64,000 nucleotides of DNA. Origin: Euborellia annulipes (Eukaryota; Arthropoda; Insecta; Dermaptera; Anisolabididae). Below, one piece after another: positions 47,050-58,200 of the stretch. Position numbers and translations under genes: made by a program. The notes below the pieces were generated by a model. The model saw nothing but the letters and a program-made list of their open reading frames with translations, was not told the DNA's origin and did not search any database. The stretch lies in contig JAKCPI010016602.1 in the NCBI GenBank assembly GCA_023213315.1, positions 1 through 64,000 on the forward strand, in the 5' to 3' direction. Numbering within the stretch: position 1 is the first letter of the stretch; each line of letters begins with the position of its first letter.

Positions 47050-50000
47050 TTAAGATGGGATATATTCAGTTTCATTAATGCACTCTTCAAGACGTACAAC
47101 TAAACTTTCGATTAAATCAATAGCATTTAATCCGGATAAGAGAATATTTAATTTTTCTTTATAGGGAATATTTGGCAATTCCTCGCCGCCACCGACTTTG
47201 ACGGATAGATTAATCGATTGCCAGGTTTCTTTATTTTTTGGATCTTTTTTGAGTTCTTCCATTTTAAATTCATAATGCGCTCTTGTTAATTTGATTCCGC
47301 TACGTATTGGTTGGATAAGATCCATTTTTATTCTTAAAATCGAATCCCAAATTCCGGAAATATTTGAATTACGATCTCGAATGACGATATATCGAATAAT
47401 ATTAATCGAAGCGATAATTTTATCGAAATTATCGACTAGATCGGTTTTTTCCAATTCAGGCAAATCACACCATTTATATATAAGATCAAATAGAAGTTTG
47501 CCTTTAAACATGGTTGCATTTTCTTCCCATAATGTCAAAACTAAGTCTTTAATATAAGTTATAATATATCCACAAAGTCCGGAATGTTTTATTGAAGGTC
47601 GTAGATTTAATAAAAGCCAATATCGAGCGTTGAATGAAAACTTGTCCAAATAACTTTTAAAAATTTCTAACGATTTTTTTCGTGTTGATAATGTTTGGGA
47701 GTAAATCATGACGCATGTTAAATTTTCAACAAATTCTTTATTAAAATTGAATTCCAAGAAATCCAAATTCAAACTTTGATCTTTGATTTTATTTAAAGAT
47801 TTTTCAGCTAAGACGATTCCTTTTGTAAAAACATACTCGCCAGATTGATTTAATAATTTTCCAGATAAAAAAAGACATATTCGTGTAATATATTCGGTAC
47901 TATATATATAAGGAATTTTTGTTATTTTAGCTTCTTCACCAAAAATTAAATAATAAAATACCGCTATTCCAAATAACGGTAATTTGTCTTCACGTGAAAA
48001 ATAATCTTCACAGAACACATCATCTTCTTTTTCGTTTTCAAAATCGTATTTTTCTCTTTCTTCCGCATATTTGAGAAATAGGAGCAAATCCAAATTGTAA
48101 GCTTCGACAACATTCAAAACTCGATCTGCAATTAACCGAGCTGGCGGTGTTGTATTTCCCTCAGCCATATCCAAAAATCCCAAAGGCTGACCGAGAAGTT
48201 GGATCATAAAACAGATGAGAATTGTCCGTTGCTCGTCATCTAGTTCTTCTCTTAATTTAAGAAAAGGTATTAAAAAGTCGTAGACACTCTCGTATAATAC
48301 TAAAATACGAATTGCTTTTGGATCGGAATCCATCAAAGGAGACTCTTCGCTATCAAGAGCATAATTATCCGGAGGAGAAAGTGAAGTGAGATGAACCTTA
48401 AAGAAAGAAAAGAATAAGCATGAGTTGAATAATTCATTTTCAGAAAGAACATGAACTATTGATAGTATTGTACAAAAACGTCAATATTTTCTCAGTTTAA
48501 GTGTGCAAACTTCTTCTTGAACAATCTAATCAAAGGCATATAAGAATGACGGGGGAACAAGGAAATCCGGGCCGTTAGAAATTTTTAAAATGATAATATA
48601 TATATATATATATTTTATACCTAAGAATAGATGAATACAGTAAAACCCCTCTTAACCGGTCTCTGATCAACCGGTCCTCGAATTAACCAGCCTATCCCAT
48701 TAGTATTATAAATTACTTAAATTTAACCGCGGGATTAATAATGGCGAGGACAGAAGAAGAAGAAGATTTTTATTATTAATATATATATATATATTATATA
48801 TATTATATATTTAATTAATCTGCAGGGTGGAACATTGTGCAATGTTCGTTCAGATGATGAAGAGGGAGGGGGAAGGAGTTCCCGAGTTGGTTTAATCGCT
48901 TGCTTCCCAATCTATTTTTCTACAACATAGGCTTGAGATCTCTTAAACAAAAATGAGCGTGTTAGAAAAACGGAAACATATAAAGAAAATGATTGAAAAT
49001 CAATTTTTCAACAAAACCTCGGATTAACCGGCCAGGGTCTTGGTCCCGATCAGGCCGATTAAGAGGGGTTCTACTGTACCATTTTCTTGACAATGAGGAA
49101 ATTCTTTGTCGATTATTATATTTATAAGCATTTATTCATAAGCTTACCCTAATGTCAGATATAAGTTGCATTTTAGAGTTAATTAATTAATGCCTCATTG
49201 CTTGTCTAATGCCATACTGAAATTTACTCCAAATTGTAACTTATACGAGTATGTGACATTAGGCTGATAAAGAAATGCCTTCGAAAAACACCATATAAAA
49301 AATATTGACCTTGCCAAAAAAATAGTTTAAACAATTTTAGTGTAGTTCTATAAGTAAATGAACGGTAGATTAATACTTGGACGATGTGGTAGTTGGAATT
49401 TTGAAGTACAAACCAATTTACAAAATTATCTTGATATTATTTTATTTTCAGAGCATTTGGCCTACAAGTTTTTGCGGAAGAAACAAAACACCTGTTTCTT
49501 GAGGGCGAATTGCTTAGGTACTTGTAAGCCAAATGCTCTGAAAATAAAATAATATCAAGATAATTTTTTAAATTGTTTTATACTTCAAAATTCCAACTAC
49601 CACATTGTCCAAAGTATTAATCTACCGTTCATTTACTTAAAAAAATAGTATTCACCTATCCTCAACTATAGGATTTGGCACACCTTACTCAAATATATAT
49701 ATAAACCCCCCGCGGGGGGCCCCCTCCCCGGGTTTTTGGGTTTGTGTGGGGGGTGGGGGGGGATACGTATATATTTTTATATTTTCGTTTAAGAAAATGT
49801 GTTGCTTAATCAATAGTAGATTTTAACAGCAAAATAATCCAGGGTCGCTGACGTGAGATCAGGAGAAGGGATAACTACCCTTTGAGATCCTACTATAATG
49901 AGCTATGAAAAAACGGCCATTTAGACCCCTATTTATTCCAATTGATTGGTATCCAATTAATTGAAATAAATTCTTCGTCTGGGACGGAATGCGAACCCCT

Positions 50001-51403
50001 GACCTTTGTCACCAGAAGCTAATGTTAATCTCTGAGCCATAGGTCAAGGGCAAGTGTAGAAGATAGCCAAATAAACAACTCTCAATTCCTTTGAAACATA
50101 ATTATTAACCCTTCTTTAATCAACATTTGGGGAGTGAGTACATCTGTTAAGTGAGGGTTATAAAAAAAAAAAAAAAACATTTTTAAACAAAAATTTCTCA
50201 TATTTAAACTTTCTACCGTAGGCTCTTGTTGAAACATTATTATAATGAGGTGTTCACTCAACTATGAGTTGAAAATATACACTAGGTTAACGCGTCAAGT
50301 GATTTAATTAATAAATAATTTGAAACACATAACCTAGTGTATATTTTCAACTCATAGTTGAGTGAACACCTCATTACAAAAATTTCTATTAAAATGAAAT
50401 AATAACATGAGAAAACGCATAAGGATGCTTTAATATTGGTCATGTATAATTAACATTTTGTAAAATTATGTATTCTACCATTAGAAGAAGGGTAAAATTT
50501 TATTAAAAAAAATATTTTAGTGAATGTTATTAGCCTCAAGTTATTCAAATACTAATGAATACAAGCAACGAATTTTGATCTCTTCAGCATGAGCGTAACT
50601 AGGGGGGTCCCTGGGATGGGAGGTGTGCCCCCCCTTCCGCCCAGCGAGGATGGTTGGTCCCATGCCCCCCCCCCCCAACCAAATTTCCTAGTTACTCCCA
50701 TGCTCTTCAAATATGGGTGTACTGAGAGGAAGGAACTATGACGAAGCGCAAAATCCTCAACCCCTCTCTAGGGGAGTTTAAACTTCCAAAAACCCACCTG
50801 AGTATACAGTATAGGCCTATCTTTAGATATCCCCAATTCACAAGGTTTTTGTTTTCTTCTTTTCTGTAGGTCGATTGTTCAAATCTGATTGCACTCAAAC
50901 CCTATTACAATTTTATTGTTTAATCCATTTAAATATTAAAAATAAAAATTGTATACCTGAATAGCATTCAAGCTCCACTCCAAATTCCTCTTTTTCCAAG
51001 TTTTATTCTCCATCAAACGCAACATGACTTTTTGCATTGCTTTAAGAAATGTCGTAAACGCTATATTATTTTTGGATTCCTCAAATTGTTCAAGAAATTC
51101 AATTAAACATTCTTCTGGGTCTGTGATATCAGCGATATAAATTAGAATCTGTTCAATCTCATCTCTGGCCTCAGGTGTCAATTCCTCTTCTCTCAATCGT
51201 CTTCCAAGTGCAGTTAAGATTTCCCAACTATATTTAAGAAATGCTGGTTTATAAATGTCTGAATTTGTCAGATTTTTGATCTTCTCAAAATCCCTAGCCT
51301 TGAATAAAATTTGAAGTTCCACTGTCATGTCATGGATTCGTGTCATTTCTTTTTCTTGTTCGGGGGTTAATTCCTCTTCTTCTTGTTCCATTTTGTTATC
51401 CAT
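47050..51403 (-). CDS. GLMN: Glomulin, complete two-exon gene
   Basis: Coding order: exon 1 51403-50957, exon 2 48396-47050; intron GT-AG, phase 0; 597 residues, essentially the human length (594). Glomulin binds the RING protein Rbx1 and inhibits cullin-RING ubiquitin ligases by masking the E2 surface; it also associates with FKBP proteins and the Met receptor. The protein is entirely helical-repeat in character (ARM/HEAT-like). The C-terminus is the most telling part: IKLTRAHYEFKMEELKKD, then VGGGEELPNIPYKEKLNIL and NAIDLIESLVVRLEECINE, matching the family's VGEEVLPNLPPE..LK...FDLIESVLARVEELIE. The start ATG at 51403 has A at -3 and G at +4; upstream in-frame TTG is not a start. N-terminal residues are acidic (EQEEEELTPEQEKE). 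Confidence 0.92.
48638..49076 (+). mobile_element. pogo/Tigger-type non-autonomous element
   Basis: Ends CAGTAAAACCCCTCTTAACC and GATTAAGAGGGGTTCTACTG, flanked by TA on both sides (48636-48637, 49077-49078), as expected for pogo-like Tc1/mariner relatives. Inside, 'ATGAGCGTGTTAGAAAAACG' could be a remnant of a transposase start; no intact frame. A related copy spans 59167-60632. Confidence 0.75.
49350..49645. repeat. Foldback repeat
   Basis: Arms of about 100 bp: 'aaatgaacggtagattaatac...ttggaattttgaagta...gagcatttggc' and its reverse complement, around a short centre. Non-coding; a 64-residue frame is an artefact. Confidence 0.7.
49907..50063 (-). repeat. tRNA-derived SINE, second tail type
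   Basis: Minus-strand head (box B complement GAATGCGAACCCCTGACC, box A complement CTGAGCCATAGGTCAAGG) with the TTCCAATTGATTGGTATCCA tail. Confidence 0.6.
50243..50376. repeat. Short hairpin repeat
   Basis: Perfect arms: taatgaggtgttcactcaac...tatacactaggtta with taacctagtgtata...gttgagtgaacacctcatta. Confidence 0.7.
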
Positions 51404-52273
51404 TTTATTAAAATATTCTTTTTTTAACAAATCGTATTTTATTTAAATTATTTTATTGAATTCCTCAAAAAAATAATTCATGATTTTATTTTCTTATTAT
51501 TCATATATATATATAAAATAAGATATACTTACCTATCATAAAATAACGTTGGAGAGATAATTTCTTTAAATGCGTGATTGACATAATTCGAAAATAAAAA
51601 TAATTTTATATTCAGAGCATTCAGTGTGATATCGATTAAATTGATTTTCTTCTAAAATTGATTCCCAAAAAAAATAATAAATTGTATAGTTATCTTGGAA
51701 AAGACCAAGTTACCAACGTAGCGGACTCTTCTTTCCACATGTTCCACAAATATTAATTTATATTTTTAAATTGATTAAATGTTATCTTAAATTACTAAAT
51801 TAAAATTAATAAAATTTAAGATAGTTTTTTTAATATTCAAATTGTTTTTCTTTTCACTGTTTATATATTCGTTTAATATTTTAGTTTCTTGTTTGAATGT
51901 TTAAAATCAAATCAATTATAATTTTTTATTTGGTCTTAATTAAATACCGTATAATATAAAGTTTTAGTAATTTGGTTTATAAAATTTTTTAATATTTGAA
52001 ATTTCTGCCTTTTTTTTTAAACGTTTTCTCACAGAGCGTTTCTCAAATTCGTGGCTAGCTTCTTTCTTGAAAACCCATTTGATAGACAAAAAATATATAC
52101 TCTGTGAAATTAACATTGAGTACGCTCTCTTTTTATATATATATACTCTTTGGACAAAATGTCACAAAATGCTTGTAACATATGCTTTTAAAATTGACAA
52201 TTTCTTTTCGAATATATCATATAATATTTCGATTACAATAAATATTATTTAGTGAACAAGTATTCTATCAACA
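51404..52273. promoter_or_regulatory. Divergent intergenic region between GLMN and SGSM3
   Basis: 870 bp separate the two start codons, which point away from each other. This is among the few non-coding stretches of the window free of recognisable repeats, consistent with a shared or bidirectional promoter. No defined core element is identified; the sequence at 51700-51750 (accaagttaccaacgtagcg) is relatively GC-rich for the area. Inference only. Confidence 0.45.
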
Positions 52274-55200
52274 ATGGATATAGCTAAATCATTATTTGGA
52301 TCAAGACATGATGGATACGCTGGCAAGGAAGATTTCAATGTATGATTTTTCTCTTACTATTTTAACATTATATATATATATAAAGATATAAAATGAATTT
52401 ACATTAATTACTAGAATATAGAAATAATCATAATTTTAAGCATTAATTAATCTAATTTCCTAATAATGAGAAAATAAATCTTATCATCAATTGGAGGGAA
52501 AACAGTAATAATCAAACATTTGACTTTAACTCACCAGTTTTTACAAAATAATTTCGTGTCAAGACCCTCAAAACTTTAACAATGCAAAAAATTCCATTCC
52601 AAATTATGTTTATTGTTATGTATGTATGTGAGCAATCAGAATTTTACATATTAGGAACCCCTGTACCGAATCACATCCAACTTATACTAGCAGTATATTT
52701 TTGTCCATAGGAAAGGTTTTGGGAAAATTGATGAAAAATATATAATTTAATTATTTTAAAGATTTAAATTTTTTAAACTTTTAAAATGGATGACACTTGA
52801 CATTCTTATTAAACTAGAAAGAGCCAATCGTTCTAAGAGATATCAAGATAAGTGATGTTGAGAAAATTGTTCTTATCTTAGACGAAAATTAATAAACATT
52901 GTGGGCCTAGGTTAATATTTCTAGTAAAGTATTTTGATTAGACTTTTACGTTACATTTGCACTTATCGATAAATTCCAGATAAAAGAATTGATTGATTGT
53001 ATCTAAACTTTTCCACTTTAATTACACAAAGATAAATAAATCCAGCTGATATTGTATAGAAAGGAGAGCCGAAACGTCGAGTAAATCTCAACATCCCACC
53101 CGACTTAACCCGAGAAAACTTAGCTTCGCATACATCCGGTCGCGGAAAACTTCCAGATATATATATATATATATATATATATAGTATTTTTCCCTGTGTG
53201 ACTTGCTCACCAAATGTTATTCCCTCCATATATGAAAAGGCTTCTCATTTCTTTTTATATTTTAAAAAACACTCCAGAATAATTTGGTGCACTGAAGATG
53301 GATTGCGCTAGGCATTCAGAAATATTTGCCAATATATTAATTGAACTTGGAAATCAGTCGCTGGTTGTCTTTTCTCCAAAATCTTAATTATTATATTCTT
53401 CTGTAGCTCTAATATTATCCTTAATTAACAAAATATAACACATATTCCCTTTTTTCTTGCTTTCTTGCAATACGGCTTCGACATATAAAAACTAAATCCA
53501 CCTATATTTAAGAATAATATAAAATACTTTCTTTTTTTTCGGCATCCAAGACCCCGTCTCTATTTAGTAGCCAATCCAAATGAAATAAATGGGAAACGTA
53601 CTCTAGCTAGACCTTTGTATCAGTGGCTCTGAGCCACAGGCCGAGGATATAAAATGACTTGGTGGGACAAAAAGTAGTTGAAAACTTATTAAACATTAAA
53701 ACTATTGATCTACTATTTAATAAATAATAGGCATCAAATTTTTAATTTCATTATCAATTAACTCAACAGGATATCGTGGAAACTGCCGTCTCAGAAGATG
53801 AGGCCGAAATTTCAGTAGGCCTTAGTGGTGATATCGCTGATGGAATCAGTCTTCTCTCAGATGGGATAAGTCCCTCACCTGGAGGGCCATTTTCTGCTCT
53901 GACCCCTTCTATGTGGCCACAGGATATTCTTACAAAGCTGACTCAACAACCTGATGATCCTAATTCACAACCCGATTACAGGTACGAATAAAATTTTATT
54001 ATAGCCTACATACTGTCGTTTAAATAACCAACTGTCATTTTTATCTAAATTTAATTTATAGATTCGATGAATTTGGTTTTCGAGTAGAAGAGGAAGATGG
54101 ACCTGAACAGAGTTCAAACAAGTTACTTGGGATCCCGTTTGTGGAGGATCCTCAACAAAGGTAATTTTATTAAGTTATTTTACATAATTATTATAATGTG
54201 ATATTTGGAAAATATTTTGTGCAAAAATAAGTTTATTTTTGGTTAGTAGGGTCTTGCATTTTTACTTTCTCTTACCTATATATGTTAATATTTAGAGAGA
54301 AAGTATTGGATTCATGTCAAAAATTCTATGTCAAAAAAGTGGTTTTCGCAGCATGGGCTGTCTGTCTCTGTGTGTGTGTGTGTCTGTCTGTCTGTGAACA
54401 AAATATCTCAAGAACGAAAAGAGCTAGGAGGTTGAAATTTTATATTTAATTTAGGTACCCCCCTGAGACGTGATACGAAGCATGTATATTCTCATTTTGC
54501 CCTTGAAATCTTTTGAAGCACACTTCACTCTTGTACTTCATAGGAACGATAGGTGAATTGGTTGCCATGCTAACAAAATATAAATATTTTGATGATATAC
54601 ATGTTTTGATGCCCCCAGAGTCCAAAAAATGCAAAATTGGACTGTCTGAGTGTGTCTGTGTGTAACGATTTTAAGCATGAAGGAAGCTACAGAATTGAAA
54701 TTTTATATTTTACTTAGGTACCCTCCCGGGCACTCAAAATAAGCTTCTGAACAAAATCGGCCAAAAAGTACTAGAAGAAGTACTTTTTCAGTTTTTTCGA
54801 ATTTGTCAAAATTGGCTCTAACAATTTTGATTAAAATTCAAAAATCAATTATTTTTTACATGCTCTTTAAAAAGAATATCAGTAAAATTTTTCGAAAAAA
54901 ATTGTTTGAAGTAGATTTTATTGTTGTAGTATTTCAGATTTTTTAAATTCACTTTCCGGCTCATTCTTTCATAGAGCCAATTTAAAATCCCTATGGGGAT
55001 TTGCATGTAAATTTTTTTAAAAATGGGGGCCAATCTTTTTGGAAGTTTTTACATATTTAAAAAAAAATTTTCCAATTCTTATGAAATTTTATATTTATTT
55101 AGGATTCTCTATTATGTATAAAATTAGCAAATATGAGATTAAAACTTTGAAAAATAAACATAGTTTATTTAAAACAGTCAACATTTAAAACGCACGTTTG

Positions 55201-58200
55201 GAACCAAGGTGCTATAGGAACAGTGGCGGATCCAGAGGTGTTTCTCGGGGGGGGGGGGGGGGTAATCTGGAGTGACTGGTCGCAAAGCACACATTTTTTT
55301 CTTAATTTCGGTAATTTAAAGGCGCATTCTGTACTTGTTTGCCAGAATAAAAATACAAATCAAATTTGTAAGTATTAATTTTTAAAATTTTACATTAAAA
55401 ATACATTTTTTTTTCAGAAACAAAGTATTTTTTTCAAATCTCTATCCGCCCTTGTATGGAAACTAAATTTATATCGACACAAAGAATCTGGTGAGACAAG
55501 CACAGTACACAACTTTCGATTACCGAGGGTAACAAAAAGCTGTGTGTTGTACGACCAGTCACACGAGATTTTTTCTAAAAGGCCTTGCTAATAATAATAC
55601 CCTTTATATTTGTTATTTATACGCTTATTTCTTTTTTAGATTACAGTGGATAGCTCATCTTGAATTTTCATTAAATAAAGAAGTTTGTGAACTAACTTGG
55701 GATCATGTTGAAGTAGTATTACCAAGAACTGATCGACTCCGCACAATGGTCCATGCAGGAATTCCTCATTCACTTAGACCTCAACTATGGATGCGACTCT
55801 CAGGTAAAATGTTTTTAAAAGTTCGATTCATGCTTCTCAAAGCGATACGAAACACTTCATCCCCAATCCTTCGGTCTAGCTTGTTCCAAGAAGCAATTTT
55901 GAATTTTTTTACACAGTGAACAAGAAAAATGCGGCTGTCAACACATTTAAAACTCTAAAAGTTTAAAAATCATCAATTCAATATATGATCTACTAATTTA
56001 AAATTATTTGAATAGATCTGAACAATTTCCTAACGTGAATGTGAATTTACTTACCTACTGTATTTTAAGAATAAATACACAATTTTTTTTTCATACTACT
56101 TCATGTGCTCTTTATTTTTTAGGTGCGTTAAAGAAAAAGTTAACATCAGAAATTTCTTATAAAGAAATCGTAAAAGCATCAAGCAATGACAATTTAATGA
56201 CTTCCAAACAAATAGAGAAAGATCTGCTTCGGACAATGCCTGGGAATGGTTGTTTTAGTCATGCGTCTAGTACTGGAGTTCCAAGATTAAGGAGGGTATT
56301 ACGAGGACTTGCTTGGCTTTATCCTGATATTGGGTAAATATTTTTTAAATTCCAATTTTTTAAACTAAACCGACAAGGGTTGCTTTAATAATAATGGACT
56401 GGTGTCTGGAAGAATTGGATATTATATACAGTATAATGAGCCAATCATTTTAATTTCTTAAATTGCTTTATAGGATAAGATGTCCACTCGTTAGGAGTTT
56501 TATTATTATGCATATATATATATATAAATATATGACATTGATTTTGTAAACAAGACAAATAACATCCTAATTTTATGTTAAACTATATTTAAAGTACTAA
56601 AGAGTTTTTGATGTCCCCCCATGACTTGGAAAGTTTTTTACATAATTATATAAAATATATTCTTATCAATTTTATTTTTCTTTATTGAACGAATATTATT
56701 GAACCAACCAATAATAAGATTTCAATCGGAGTAAAAAAAATCCAAGACATATGCAGCCAAAATTATTTATTTTATTGTGCCGTTCCAGGTTGACGTTTCG
56801 GCCGATGGTCTAGACCATCTTCAGAGCCGGAGGCGAGATTAAATGAAAATTAAAATTTCAGCGACACACATTCGCATGGCTTAGAACGTTGGCCGAAACG
56901 TCACCCTGGAACGGTACCAATAAAAGAAATAATTTTGGCTTCATATGTCTTGGATTTTTTTTGACTCCGCCTTATTTAATGTAAATTGTCAAATATTTTT
57001 AATTTTGCTGTTAAACTTCGTAGGCTCTGAGGACGATTGAAACCTTATAATGTACATAATGTACGCCAAAGTTAAGTCCCACCCATACGTTTTCTACTAG
57101 TGATTATTTCATTGTTTTTATAAAAATCTTTATTGGAAATTTTCTAGGTTTGAACCATGAAAGTTTCCATTAACAAATATTTAATATTTTTTTAAAAACA
57201 ATGAAATAATCACAAATAGAAAACTCATGGGTGGGACTTAATATTCTCCCTCATTGTACTTATATATATATACATACAACTCTCCTCGAAAACGAGTTTA
57301 CCTTTCTTGCAACTTCACAAATTTTAATTCACTTAATTAATAAAATATTTCAATATTCAAAGTTATAGAGGTTCACGAAAAAAATACTTGGATAAGTCAT
57401 TGAATAATCATTCCCCAGAGAATATGAGATACGCTGAATCTCGCTTGATTTCGTACAAACTTAACTAAACCTTACAACTGATTTTGAATGTAATTATAGA
57501 GAGAATCGAAAAAAAATACAGCAATGAATTTAACCATCTTATATCATTTATTTCAGCCTACCCCAGGCAGTCCAATATATTATTTAATGGTCGACAGTCT
57601 AATAGCATTAAAAGGATTGTAATCTTTATAGGGATTGTAATTTCATTCTTAATTGATTTCCTAGTAAGAAATGATCCATGTTCTCCCACTATCCTATTAT
57701 CACAATCATAATTGGGTTGGAAAAGGTTACTTAGGTGTTGCAATTTGGTCTAAACACAACCGGATAATTAATGAAATCGAATTCCTATAAAGATGACAAT
57801 TCTTCAACCAATTTTTATAAGAAATTTGAGTTATACATATCGCACACGTATTTCTGAAAAAAAAAACTCAAAAAGTGATTTGAGAAAATTTCATCAATAT
57901 TAACTGAGCTTAATGTTTGTCAATGTTTTAAATCAATAAAAATGTTACAACTAAAAATACTACAGTTTTAAAAAAAATTTTACCTCCTTAAATACCAATA
58001 GGTAATACTCAACTGCAAATGTGTCTCTCTTGCCGAATTAGAAGCGAGGTGAAGAGTGCCACATTTGCTCTCTGATGGGCGAGTATTGCGACTAACTTTG
58101 AACACATAGAGAATTTTACCCAATTCTTATTATGGTAATAACTCAGAAATACATCACTTGTGTCATTTTTGAAATACGTGTACGATATATATATACTGTA

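Larger units (their letters stand above)
48397..50956. other. Glomulin intron, repeat-filled
   Basis: Contains a pogo-type element (48638-49076), two foldbacks (49350-49645 and 50243-50376), a C/G-run cluster at 49706-49762, a SINE (49907-50063) and another G/C-run block at 50600-50700. No exon. Confidence 0.6.

Noticed and set aside
48334..48336. TTG/ATG start at the 5' end of the long glomulin exon
   Set aside because: The reading frame continues upstream to a good splice acceptor at 48396 and joins in phase to an exon encoding the N-terminus.
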